DNA of 64,000 nt from JBBRHQ01 sp963781345 (GTDB lineage: Bacteria > Actinomycetota > Thermoleophilia > Solirubrobacterales > 70-9). The stretch lies in contig CAWAFQ010000015.1 in the NCBI GenBank assembly GCA_963781345.1, forward strand, positions 62,001 to 126,000, given 5' to 3'. Made by a program: the position numbers and the translations under genes. Every line of letters begins with the position of its first letter. Position 1 is the stretch's first letter. Positions 50,045 to 58,113 of this stretch are shown in pieces. The notes under the pieces are model-generated. The model saw only the letters and a program-made list of their open reading frames with translations. It had not been told where the DNA came from and did no database searches.

Positions 50045-50875
50045 ATGAGCAGGGCGCTCTCCCGGGCACCGATTGCGGCCGCGGCGGCGTGCGCGGGCGC
50101 TTTCGCCTGCTTCCTCGTCTTCGCCTACGGCTCCGATCGCGCCGGGGTCATCGACGCCCGGGTCTTCGCCGGCTTCGGGAACCTCGCGACCCCGGGGAAG
50201 GCAGCGGTGATGGACGCGATCGCCCACACGGCCGATCCGCTCCCTCTGCTCGTCTTCCTCTTCGCCCTCGTCGGCCTCGGCCTCCACTGGGGCCGCCGTC
50301 CTGCGCTGATCGCGGCGCTGGCCGCGGTCGGGGCCGCCAACGTCACCACCCAGATTCTGAAGATCGTGCTCGCTCACCCGCGCGTGCAGCCCCAGATCGG
50401 TGACGGAATCGGAGCGGTCGCTTTCCCCAGTGGTCATGCGACGGCCTCGATGTCGATGGCGGTGGCACTGGTCCTGGTGGCGCCGCGGCGGCTGCGCCCG
50501 GGCGCGGTGCTCGCCGGGGTCGGCTACGGCCTCGCCGTTTGCGTCTCGATCATCGCTCTCGGCTGGCACTACCCGAGCGACGTCTTCGGGGGGATGCTGG
50601 TCGCGACCGGCTTCGGCTTCCTCGCCCTCGCCGGCCTCAAGGCGGCCGGTCACGTCTCCGAGGTGCCAGCCAAATCAGCGCTTCGACGGGTTCCGCCTGC
50701 ACTCGAGGCGGGCATCGCGTTCGCGGCGGCGGCGATCGCTCTGCTCGCCGTCTCGCGCGCCGAATTCCTCCTCGCCTACGCCCGCTCCCACACGACCGCC
50801 GCGATAGTCGCCTTCGCCCTCGCCGGGCTCTGCGCGGCGCTGCTCGCAGCGGTTTCGGCCGCGGCGCAGGAGTGA
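50045..50875 (+). CDS. Membrane PAP2-family phosphatase
   Basis: 276 residues, about seven hydrophobic segments. PAP2 motifs: KIVLAHPRVQPQIGD (variant of KX6RP), AVAFPSGHATASMSMAVAL (PSGH) and ALGWHYPSDVFGGMLVATG (with H and D). Substrates may be lipid phosphates such as phosphatidic acid or undecaprenyl diphosphate. The stop overlaps the GTG of the ABC ATPase gene (GTGA), so the two are coupled. Confidence 0.88.
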   Translation: MSRALSRAPIAAAAACAGAFACFLVFAYGSDRAGVIDARVFAGFGNLATPGKAAVMDAIAHTADPLPLLVFLFALVGLGLHWGRRPALIAALAAVGAANVTTQILKIVLAHPRVQPQIGDGIGAVAFPSGHATASMSMAVALVLVAPRRLRPGAVLAGVGYGLAVCVSIIALGWHYPSDVFGGMLVATGFGFLALAGLKAAGHVSEVPAKSALRRVPPALEAGIAFAAAAIALLAVSRAEFLLAYARSHTTAAIVAFALAGLCAALLAAVSAAAQE

Positions 50876-51599
50876 GCGCGACCGCAGCGATCACGGTCGA
50901 GGGCCTGACCGTCGAGCGCGGCGGCCAGGAGGTTCTGCACGGACTCGACTTCGGCGTTCCCGCCGGAGTCATTACCGGCCTCCTCGGCCCCAGCGGATGC
51001 GGCAAGTCGACCCTGATGCGCTCGATCGTCGGGCGTGCAGATCGTCTCCTCGGGCGCCGTCGAGGTGCTCGGAGAGCCCGCCGGCTCGCCCTCGCTGCGT
51101 CCGCGCGTCGGCTACGTCACCCAGGCGCCGTCGGTCTACGGGGACCTCAGCGTCCGCGAGAACCTGCGCTACTTCGCCGCTGTGCTCGGGGTGGGCGCCG
51201 AGCGGGTCGAGGAGGTGGTCGATGACGGTGGACGCTCGGCGACCACATCGACCGGGTCGCGTCCAGCCTCTCCGGAGGCGAGCGCTCCCGGGTCTCGCTG
51301 GCGACGGCGCTGCTGGGCGAGCCGCGAGCTGCTGGTGCTCGACGAGCCGACCGTCGGCCTCGACCCGGTCCTGCGGGTGGATCTCTGGGAGATGTTCGCC
51401 GGCCTCGCGCAGCCGGGGCGAGACGCTGCTCGTCTCCAGCCACGTCATGGAGGAGGCCGAGCGCTGCGAGTCCTGCTGCTGATGCGCGACGGGCACCTGC
51501 TGGCGACGATGACCCCGGCCGAGCTGCGCGCCGAGACCGGTGAGGATGATCTCGAGGACGCCTTCCTGGCCCTGATCGAGCGCTCGGAGAGCCCGGTGA
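50872..51599 (+). pseudogene. ABC transporter ATPase, multiple frameshifts
   Basis: Starts with a GTG at 50872. The normal ABC ATPase order can be read only by switching frame: Walker A VITGLLGPSGCGKSTLMRSI; shift near 51031; VGYVTQAPSVYGDLSVRENL; shift near 51225; signature VASSLSGGERSRVSLATALL; shift near 51324; Walker B ELLVLDEPTVGLDPVLR; shift near 51415; GETLLVSSHVMEEAERCE; shift near 51475; VLLLMRDGHLLATMTPAELR. There are at least five shifts, with no nonsense substitution inside the correct frame. Either a freshly dead gene or a poor-quality patch. Confidence 0.85.
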
Positions 51600-52337
51600 G
51601 CGCGAGGGTAACCGGGGCGACGGCGCTGCGGGTGCTGACCCAGCTGCGGCGCGATCCGCGCACGATCGCCCTGCTGCTCCTGGTTCCGCCGTTTCTGATC
51701 ACGCTGCTGAAGTACGCGTTCGAGGGAAATCCGAGTGCGTTCGAGCGCGATCGCGGCGCCGCTGGTCGGGCTCTTCCCGTTCATCACGATGTTCGTCGTC
51801 ACCTCGATCACGATGCTGCGCGAGCGCACCACCGGGACCCTGGAGCGGCTGATGGCGATGCCGCTGGCCAAGCTCGACCTCCTGCTCGGCTACGGGATCG
51901 CGTTCGCGGTCGTCGGAGTGATCCAGGCGCTGGTCACCTCGTTCGTCGCCTTCGGCCTGCTCGGTCTCGACGTCGCCGGCTCGACCGTCGTCGTGATCGT
52001 GACTCGCGGTTCGCGAACGCCCTGCTGGGGATGTCGCTGGGGCTGTTCGTCAGCGCCTTCGCCCGGACCGAGTTCCAGGCGGTCCAGTTCATGCCCGCCT
52101 TCGTCTTCCCGCAGCTTCTGCTCTGTGGTCTCTTCGTCGCCCGTGACCAGATGGCGCCGGCGCTCGAGGCCGTCTCCATACGCGCTGCCGCTCACCTACG
52201 CCTTCGATGCCCTCGACCGGGTGGCGAACGAGGGCTCGCTGGGGACGGCAGGGGCTCTCGACGTCGTCGTCATCTGTGCGGTGACGGTCCTCTCGCTCGC
52301 CCTCGGAGCGGCGACGCTGCGCCGGCGCACGCCGTGA
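51596..52337 (+). pseudogene. ABC-2 type transporter permease, multiple frameshifts
   Basis: Intended start is the GTG at 51596, overlapping the ATPase stop. Segments in order: ALRVLTQLRRDPRTIALLLL (51600s), shift near 51748; LVGLFPFITMFVVTSITMLR and MAMPLAKLDLLLGYGIAFAV; shift near 52008; ANALLGMSLGLFVSAFARTE and CGLFVARDQMAPALEAVS; shift near 52178; YALPLTYAFDALDRVANEGS and the final membrane helix to TGA at 52335. Membrane topology of an ABC-2 exporter is preserved through three single-base shifts. Companion of the broken ATPase upstream. Confidence 0.85.
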
Positions 52338-52373
52338 GGGTCCGCGGCGGCGATGCAGGCGAGCGTTTCGGGC

Positions 52374-54365
52374 TCAGTGCGCGAGCCGCCGGGCCAGCTC
52401 GGTGAAGTAGTCGAGCGAGGCCGGGTTGGCGAGCGAGTCGCGGCTGGCGGCCTGCTCGGCGGGCGTGCCCATCAGGATCCGCTTCACCGGGACCTCGAGC
52501 ACCTTGCCGCTCAGCGTCCGCGGCACCTCGGCGACCTCGAAGACCTCGTTCGGGACGTGGCGGGGCGAGCACTGCTCGCGGATGCGCCGGGCGATCTCGC
52601 GCTCGAGGTCATCGTCGAGTACGGCGCCCTCGCGCAGGACGACGAACAGCGGCATCCAGCCCTCGGTGCCCTCGCGCGGGACGTCCACGACCAGGGCGTC
52701 GGTGATCTCCGGAATCCCCTGCACGGCCCGGTAGATCTCGCTGGTGCCCATGCGCACGCCGGAGCGATTGATGGTCGAGTCGGATCGCCCGTAGATGATC
52801 GCGGTGCCGCGCGAGGTGATCTCGATCCAGTCGCCGTGGCGCCAGACCCCCGGGTAGTGCTCGAAGTACGCGGCGCGGTAGCGGCTGCCGTCCTCGTCTC
52901 CCCACAAGAAGACGGGCATCGAGGGCATCGGCTCGGTCACCACGAGCTCGCCGACCTCGCCGATCAGCGGCCGGCCCTGCTCGTCCCAGGCCTCGACCGC
53001 AGCGCCGAGGGCGCGCGCCTGCAGCTCGCCGCGGTAGACGGGGAGGATCGGCACCCCGCCGACGAAGGCGGTGCAGAGGTCGGTGCCGCCGCTGGTGGAG
53101 AAGAGCCAGGTGTCGGATCCGATCTGGCGGTAGATCCAGTCGAAGCCCTCGGGCGAGAGCGGTGAGCCGGTCGAGCCGACCGCGCCGAGGCGCGAGAGGT
53201 CGCGGCCGGAGCCGGGCTCGATGCCGTCCTTCATGCAGGCCGCGATGTAGGAGGCGCTGGTACCGAAGCAGGTGACCCCGGCATCGGCGGCGAGGTCCCA
53301 GAGCACGCCCATGTCCGGATGGCCGGGGTTGCCGTCGTAGAGGACGACGGCCGCCCTCGTCAGCAGCCCGGAGACGAGGAAGTTCCACATCATCCAGCCC
53401 GTCGTCGTGAACCAGAAGATGCGATCGCCCGGGTGCAGGTCGGCGTGGAGGTGGAGCTTCTTCAGGTGCTCGAGGAGGATGCCCCCCTGGCTCTGGACGA
53501 TCGCCTTCGGCAGGCCGGTGGTGCCGGAGGAGTAGAGCACCCAGAGGGGGTCGGAGAAGGCGACTCGCTCGAAGGCCAGGTTGGCGCCCTCACCGCCGGC
53601 GAGCAGCTCCTCCCAGCGGATGGCGCCGCTCAGCCCCGAGAGGTCGGGATCCTCGGCGAGGTAGGGAAGGACGACCGTGCGCTCGAGGCTCGGCATCTCC
53701 GCCTGCAGGCCGGCGAGGACGGCGGTGCGGTCGAAGTCGCGGCCGCCGTAGCGGTAGCCGTCGACCGCGAACAGGACCTTGGGCTCGATCTGGGCGAAGC
53801 GATCGACAACGCTCGAGGCGCCGAAGTCGGGAGAGCACGACGACCAGATCGCCCCGATCGAGGCCGTCGCCAGGAAGGCGATGACCGCCTCCGGGATGTT
53901 CGGCAGGTAGGCGACGACGCGGTCTCCGGGGCCGACGCCGAGCGCCCGCAGGCCACCGGCGGCGGCCGCGACCCTCGCTCGCAGCTCGCCCCAGGTCAGC
54001 TCCGCTAGCTCGCGCAGCTCCGATGCGTGCGCGATCGCGACCTCGGAGTCGTCGCGATCGCGGAAGACGTGCTCGGCGTAGTTGACGCGGGTTCCGGGGA
54101 ACCACTCGGCACCGGGCATCTGCCGTGAGCCGAGCGCCTCGGAGCGGGGAACGTCGGAGCGGACCGCGAAGAAGTCCCAGATCGAGGACCAGAAGGCCTC
54201 GAGGTCGCCCACCGACCACTCCCACAGCGAGCCGTAGTCGTCGAAGGAGAGGTCGCGCTCGGCCGCGAGCCAGCGCATGTACTCGGCCATCCGCGAGCGC
54301 TCGACCATCTCCTCGGAGGGCCGCCAGAGAAGCTCCGCGGGCGGATGTTCGGGGTCGGCGTGCAA
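52374..54365 (-). CDS. Acetoacetyl-CoA synthetase (AMP-forming)
   Basis: 663 residues from a TTG at 54365. Adenylate-forming enzyme with the acetyl-/acetoacetyl-CoA synthetase N-terminus (LWEWSVGDLEAFWSSIWDFF, FPGTRVNYAEHVFRDRDDSE), the core VLYSSGTTGLPKAIVQSQGG, SAYSTGG-equivalent FSTSGGTDLCTAFVGG, and C-terminal LSGKVLEVPVKRILMG with the catalytic lysine. Overall length and the LHLHADLHPGDRIFWFTTTG region fit acetoacetyl-CoA synthetase. It activates acetoacetate with ATP and CoA. It follows the M28 peptidase gene on the same strand after 9 bp. Confidence 0.92.
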   Translation of the reverse strand: MHADPEHPPAELLWRPSEEMVERSRMAEYMRWLAAERDLSFDDYGSLWEWSVGDLEAFWSSIWDFFAVRSDVPRSEALGSRQMPGAEWFPGTRVNYAEHVFRDRDDSEVAIAHASELRELAELTWGELRARVAAAAGGLRALGVGPGDRVVAYLPNIPEAVIAFLATASIGAIWSSCSPDFGASSVVDRFAQIEPKVLFAVDGYRYGGRDFDRTAVLAGLQAEMPSLERTVVLPYLAEDPDLSGLSGAIRWEELLAGGEGANLAFERVAFSDPLWVLYSSGTTGLPKAIVQSQGGILLEHLKKLHLHADLHPGDRIFWFTTTGWMMWNFLVSGLLTRAAVVLYDGNPGHPDMGVLWDLAADAGVTCFGTSASYIAACMKDGIEPGSGRDLSRLGAVGSTGSPLSPEGFDWIYRQIGSDTWLFSTSGGTDLCTAFVGGVPILPVYRGELQARALGAAVEAWDEQGRPLIGEVGELVVTEPMPSMPVFLWGDEDGSRYRAAYFEHYPGVWRHGDWIEITSRGTAIIYGRSDSTINRSGVRMGTSEIYRAVQGIPEITDALVVDVPREGTEGWMPLFVVLREGAVLDDDLEREIARRIREQCSPRHVPNEVFEVAEVPRTLSGKVLEVPVKRILMGTPAEQAASRDSLANPASLDYFTELARRLAH

Positions 54366-54374
54366 GGGGTCGGC

Positions 54375-55661
54375 TTATACCCGATGGGTGGAGCGAGGGG
54401 TGGGGGAGGGCTGGTTCGGGTCCTCTCCCGCGGCGGCCGGGTCCGGATCGCTCGAGACGTCGAGATCGCGGTCGATCTCCCTCACCAGCTCGACCGTGAA
54501 ATCGGTCGCGCGCGTCATCGCCTCGGCGTCGACATTGCCCGGGTTGTCCTCGGGCGTGTGGTAGTAGGGAGCGCCGACCCCGTCCTTGGCGCCGACGATC
54601 GAGATCGCCCGGAATCCGCGCACGATCACCGGCAGGGCGTCGGTGTGGAAGGAGTGGCGGACGGGGCGCGCGGCGTGCTCGCCCTCAGGGCCCGAGCGCT
54701 GCCTCTCGGCGATCCCCTCGCAGAGCTCGACCAGGCGCCGGTCCATCGCCCAGTTCACGATCGCCCCCTCGCTTCGCTGGTAGTGGACGTCGCCATATGA
54801 GACCGAGTCGAGGTTGACGAAGAAGGTCCTCTCGCGGTCGATCTCGCGGCGGTGCGCGCCCATGTAGCAGGCCATTCCCTCGGCGTTGCACTCCTCGGCC
54901 CCGGGGAGAATCACCCAGACGTCGAGGTTCTCGGGCGGGTCCTCGCCGAGCACCTCGGCGGCTGAGAGGACCGCGGCGACCGCCGAGGCGTTGTCGCAGG
55001 CGCCGGGGACGATCTCCGAGAGGGCGATGTCAACCAGCAGCACGATCGCCACCAGCCCCAGCGCGATGAAGACGAGCTGCAGGGCCGAGACCCAGGCGTC
55101 TTCGATTCCGGCCAGCCGCAGCCCCGTGACCAGCAGCAGCGGAACCACCCCGGCCCAGAAGATCAACCGGATCGGCCCCAGCAGCACCCGACCGCGCTCG
55201 GGGAGGCGGCGCGCGGCCTTCTCCGAGTGGGGCCCGAAGACGAGTCCCGTCTTCGCCGCGTCGTAGTGGGCCGAGAGCACGACCCGGTAGGGCGCCTCGG
55301 GATTTGAGCCGGGCGAGACGACGTTCTGGGAGGCGCGCCGGAACAGCAGCCGCCGCAGGAGGTAGAGGCGGGTGTTCTGGTCGAGGAAGAGCGAGAGCGC
55401 CGAGAAGAGGACGAGGCCGAAGCCGGCGGCGGGGGAGAGCAGCGCCACCAGGCTGCCGATGATCGCCAGAGCCACGTGCAGCGCCATCGCCAGCGAATAC
55501 TCGGGGTGGACGTAGGTCGGCTCGACCTCGACCCGGCGGCCCATCTCCCGCAGGCGCCCGGCGAGCCAGTTCGCGGCCCGGCGCTCGGCATCGGTCCCCG
55601 GCCCCCGCCCCTCGAAGGAGCAGAGCCTCTCGATCACCTCGAAGCGGCCGGCGGCGTCCAC
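54375..55661 (-). CDS. Membrane-anchored M28 family zinc peptidase
   Basis: 428 residues from a GTG at 55661. M28 metal ligands are visible: SAHYDAAKTG (His, bridging-region Asp), VPGACDNASAVAAVL (bridging Asp), PGAEECNAEGMACYMG (catalytic and metal Glu), NLDSVSYGDVHY (Asp) and APYYHTPEDNPGN (His). Membrane helices at about 55-95 and 165-215 are inserted within the catalytic domain, so the peptidase is membrane-embedded in topology. A C-terminal acidic tail follows. It likely degrades short peptides. Confidence 0.88.
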   Translation of the reverse strand: MDAAGRFEVIERLCSFEGRGPGTDAERRAANWLAGRLREMGRRVEVEPTYVHPEYSLAMALHVALAIIGSLVALLSPAAGFGLVLFSALSLFLDQNTRLYLLRRLLFRRASQNVVSPGSNPEAPYRVVLSAHYDAAKTGLVFGPHSEKAARRLPERGRVLLGPIRLIFWAGVVPLLLVTGLRLAGIEDAWVSALQLVFIALGLVAIVLLVDIALSEIVPGACDNASAVAAVLSAAEVLGEDPPENLDVWVILPGAEECNAEGMACYMGAHRREIDRERTFFVNLDSVSYGDVHYQRSEGAIVNWAMDRRLVELCEGIAERQRSGPEGEHAARPVRHSFHTDALPVIVRGFRAISIVGAKDGVGAPYYHTPEDNPGNVDAEAMTRATDFTVELVREIDRDLDVSSDPDPAAAGEDPNQPSPTPRSTHRV

Positions 55662-55731
55662 GTCTGGATTATCGCTGGGGGGGCGAGCTCAGCGTCTTGG
55701 CCCGCGGATCTCATCCACTGCCCCCGAAACA

Positions 55732-55815
55732 TGCGGCGGGTGGGATTCGAACCCACATGTCCCGAAGGACAGCGCCTTTTGAGGGCGCCCTGTCAACCAG
55801 TTGCAGCACCGCCGC
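55732..55815 (-). tRNA. tRNA-Leu (CAA anticodon)
   Basis: 84 nt on the minus strand. Acceptor GCGGCGG pairs with CCGCCGC, discriminator A. D arm CTG...CAG; anticodon stem GCGCC/GGCGC with loop CTCAAAA giving anticodon CAA; long variable arm TGTCCTTCGGGACAT, the class II feature of Leu; T stem GTGGG/CCCAC with TTCGAAT. No encoded CCA. Reads UUG codons. Confidence 0.95.
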
Positions 55816-55868
55816 CTGAGAGCCATTCTAGGCTCGACGCGGGTTCTCGGGCGTGGCTCGAGGTAGCG

Positions 55869-56405
55869 CTACGCCGGCGTTGCAGCGCCGTCGTCGGGCG
55901 CAGCCCCGGCACCGTAGTCCTCGCCGGAACCGATCGGGCGCTCCTCCTCGACGTGCCACTCCTGGTTGAAGGCAATCATCGTGACCAGCATCAGGGCGAG
56001 CTGGATCGGGATCAGGATGACGACGAGCAGGCCGATCAGCGGAGAGGGGAGCAGTCCCTCGTCCAATCCGACCTTGTCGCGGGCGAACCAGGTGTTGGCG
56101 GCGATCGCGCAGAAGATCACCAGGAGAACCGCCCAGGCCGAGGCCACGGGGAGCACGCCGCGCCGCCAGCGCGCGATCAGTACCGCGAAGAGGACGTAGA
56201 GGAAGACATAGAAGATCAGGCAGATGAGTCCCATCGCGGCGCCGCCCTGAAGGATCGGCCAGCCGGCGATGGTCACGATCGCGGCGAGCGCGGCGGATAC
56301 CAGCAGCAGTGTGACGACCACGAACTTCATCGTGATCGACTGTGGCTTGACCCTGTTCGGCCGCCAGAGCTCGTAGCCCGGCCTTGCCTCTCCAACCGGC
56401 ATCAC
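55869..56405 (-). CDS. Membrane protein, unknown
   Basis: 178 residues from a GTG at 56405 (ATG at 56402). A cytoplasmic N-terminus is followed by about four hydrophobic helices: FVVVTLLLVSAALAAIVTIA, MGLICLIFYVFLYVLFAVLI, VASAWAVLLVIFCAIAANTW, LIGLLVVILIPIQLALMLVT. The acidic tail EEERPIGSGEDYGAG ends the protein. No transporter motif. It lies between two tRNA-Leu genes. Confidence 0.75.
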   Translation of the reverse strand: MMPVGEARPGYELWRPNRVKPQSITMKFVVVTLLLVSAALAAIVTIAGWPILQGGAAMGLICLIFYVFLYVLFAVLIARWRRGVLPVASAWAVLLVIFCAIAANTWFARDKVGLDEGLLPSPLIGLLVVILIPIQLALMLVTMIAFNQEWHVEEERPIGSGEDYGAGAAPDDGAATPA

Positions 56406-56473
56406 GGTCGATCATAGAATCTATGCAAGATGCGCGCAGGGGTTTCTTGCCCGGCGGCGCATCGAGCGCGCCC

Positions 56474-56557
56474 GCGGGCGTGGCGGAATTGGCATACGCG
56501 CCAGGTTTAGGTCCTGGTGGGCTTCGGCCCGTGGGGGTTCAAGTCCCTCCGCCCGCA
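56474..56557 (+). tRNA. tRNA-Leu (UAG anticodon)
   Basis: 84 nt. Acceptor GCGGGCG/CGCCCGC with discriminator A; D stem GCG/CGC; anticodon stem CCAGG/CCTGG with loop TTTAGGT giving anticodon TAG; long variable arm TGGGCTTCGGCCCGT; T stem with TTCAAGT. Reads CUA and other CUN codons. CCA is not encoded. Confidence 0.95.
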
Positions 56558-56626
56558 CTCTTCTCCCGGCAGCCCCGTGGCCGCCGGCGCCGGTTTCGGC
56601 GGCCGCGGGCCCGCCGGGGCGGTCAC

Positions 56627-56664
56627 TGAACGGAATTGGTCGCGACGGCAGCCAATTCCGTTCA
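56627..56664. terminator. 13-bp perfect inverted repeat between two tRNA genes
   Basis: TGAACGGAATTGG (56627-56639) pairs exactly with CCAATTCCGTTCA (56652-56664) around a 12-nt loop. It lies between tRNA-Leu(UAG) and tRNA-Trp. It could stop read-through from the Leu gene, but lacks a T run. Its AT-richer stem stands out against the GC-rich surroundings. Confidence 0.55.
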
Positions 56665-56707
56665 ACGAGCAGAAATCTCCGCGGGTAGCATGGTCCGCCG
56701 CACCCCC

Positions 56708-56779
56708 GGGGGAGTGAGCCAACGGCTAAGCGCGCGGTCTCCAAAACCGTGAATCCGGGTTCGAATCCCGGCTCCCCCG
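56708..56779 (+). tRNA. tRNA-Trp (CCA anticodon)
   Basis: 72 nt. Acceptor GGGGGAG/CTCCCCC with discriminator G, typical of Trp; anticodon stem GCGGT/ACCGT with loop CTCCAAA giving anticodon CCA; T stem CCGGG/CCCGG with TTCGAAT. The D stem is short. The 3' base (56779) directly abuts the stop codon of the convergent gene at 56780, so no trailer sequence is left. Confidence 0.92.
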
Positions 56780-58018
56780 CTACTTCGGCTCAAAGCCGTG
56801 CAGGGAGAAATAGCCGATCAGGAAGAGCTTGCGGCCGTCGGAGATCATCGGCGTGTAGCCGGGGGAGGGGTAGTGGAAGGTCTTGCGATGGGTGAGGACG
56901 TCGATTCCGATCGACTCCTCGGTCTGGAAGCTCGAGGTGTAGACGGTGTGGCCGATCACGGTCGCCGTTCCCGGAACCTGTCCGCCGACGTCGAAGCTCC
57001 ACTCCTTGTCCCCGGTGAGGGCGTTGAGCGCGTAGAGGCGGTGGTCGTAGGAGCCGATGTAGACGGTCGGCGGCGTCCCCGGCACCCGCGCCAACGCCGG
57101 CGAGCCGTAGATGTCGTCGCCGGTTTCATAGGACCAGGCCTTCTTCCCCGTTCTGGCGTCGAAGCCGTAGACGGTGCCGTCGTCTCGTCCCGCGTAGACG
57201 CGGCCGTAGGCGAGTGCCGAGGAGGAGTAGAAGCCGCCACTTCCGAAGGGCGGGACCTTGGTCGTGTCGGTCTGCCAGATCAGCTTGCCGGAGTCCGCGT
57301 CGAGGCAGAACATCGTCCCGGTGTAGTCGCCGAAGTAGATGCGACCGAGGCGGTAGCTCGGGCTCGACTTGATCGGCGAGGCGGCGTTGTACTGCCAGCG
57401 GTTGCGGCCGTTCGCGGTGTTGATGGCGAACAGGTTGGTCTTGTCGGAGCCGAGGTAGAGCGTCTCGCCGACGACGATCGGCGAGGACTCGAGGTGAGTG
57501 TCGAGGTTGCGCTTCCAGATGATCTTCCCGTCCCTGGCGTCGAAGGCCACCAGCTCGCCGCCCCTGAAGGCGACGAAGAGGCGACCGCGCAAGTAGACGG
57601 GGGCGGTCACGTCCGACGGCGGCCCGACCTCTCGGTGCGAGCGCTGGATGTCCCAGAGCACCCTGCGGTCTGAGAGCCGCAGCGCCCGCACATTGCCGTA
57701 CTTGTCGGCGACGTAGGCGACGCCGCCGGCGACGGCCGGCGGGAATTCGATCAGGACACGGTCATTGAACGACCACAGATGCTTCAGCGGCGGGTTCAGC
57801 CGCTCCGGAGCCCGCAGGTAGTGAATGCGCGACCGAGTGCGGCCGAACAACCGCCACGGCGTCAGCGCCCCGAGCGCCTGCTGGGCGCCGGATGCGACCG
57901 GGTCCTCGGCCGATGTCCCGTCGCCCGAGCCGCCGCCGCATCCCCAGCCGGCGAGCGCGGAGCCGACCGCGAGCGCGAGCAGCGCCGCAACCAGGGCTCG
58001 GGGCCGGTGTTTCGCCAT
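56780..58018 (-). CDS. Secreted/lipid-anchored PQQ-type beta-propeller protein
   Basis: 412 residues from the ATG at 58018. Lipoprotein-type signal (VAALLALAVGSALAGWGCGG), then about seven repeats of the PQQ/WD-like blade: VLWDIQRSHREVGPPSDVTA, VAFDARDGKIIWKRNLDTHL, LFAINTANGRNRWQYNAA, FCLDADSGKLIWQTDTTK, YGFDARTGKKAWSYETGDDI, LYALNALTGDKEWSFDVGGQ. It lacks PQQ-binding catalytic residues and probably acts as a scaffold, binding or assembly factor. Convergent with tRNA-Trp. Confidence 0.88.
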   Translation of the reverse strand: MAKHRPRALVAALLALAVGSALAGWGCGGGSGDGTSAEDPVASGAQQALGALTPWRLFGRTRSRIHYLRAPERLNPPLKHLWSFNDRVLIEFPPAVAGGVAYVADKYGNVRALRLSDRRVLWDIQRSHREVGPPSDVTAPVYLRGRLFVAFRGGELVAFDARDGKIIWKRNLDTHLESSPIVVGETLYLGSDKTNLFAINTANGRNRWQYNAASPIKSSPSYRLGRIYFGDYTGTMFCLDADSGKLIWQTDTTKVPPFGSGGFYSSSALAYGRVYAGRDDGTVYGFDARTGKKAWSYETGDDIYGSPALARVPGTPPTVYIGSYDHRLYALNALTGDKEWSFDVGGQVPGTATVIGHTVYTSSFQTEESIGIDVLTHRKTFHYPSPGYTPMISDGRKLFLIGYFSLHGFEPK

Positions 58019-58113
58019 CGATGAAGCATCGACGGAACGGTCGCCGGCATGAGCTCGCCGAAACTGGGTCGGTCGAACGTGGAGGCCGATGGCGCAAACC
58101 CTACGATCGTTCG

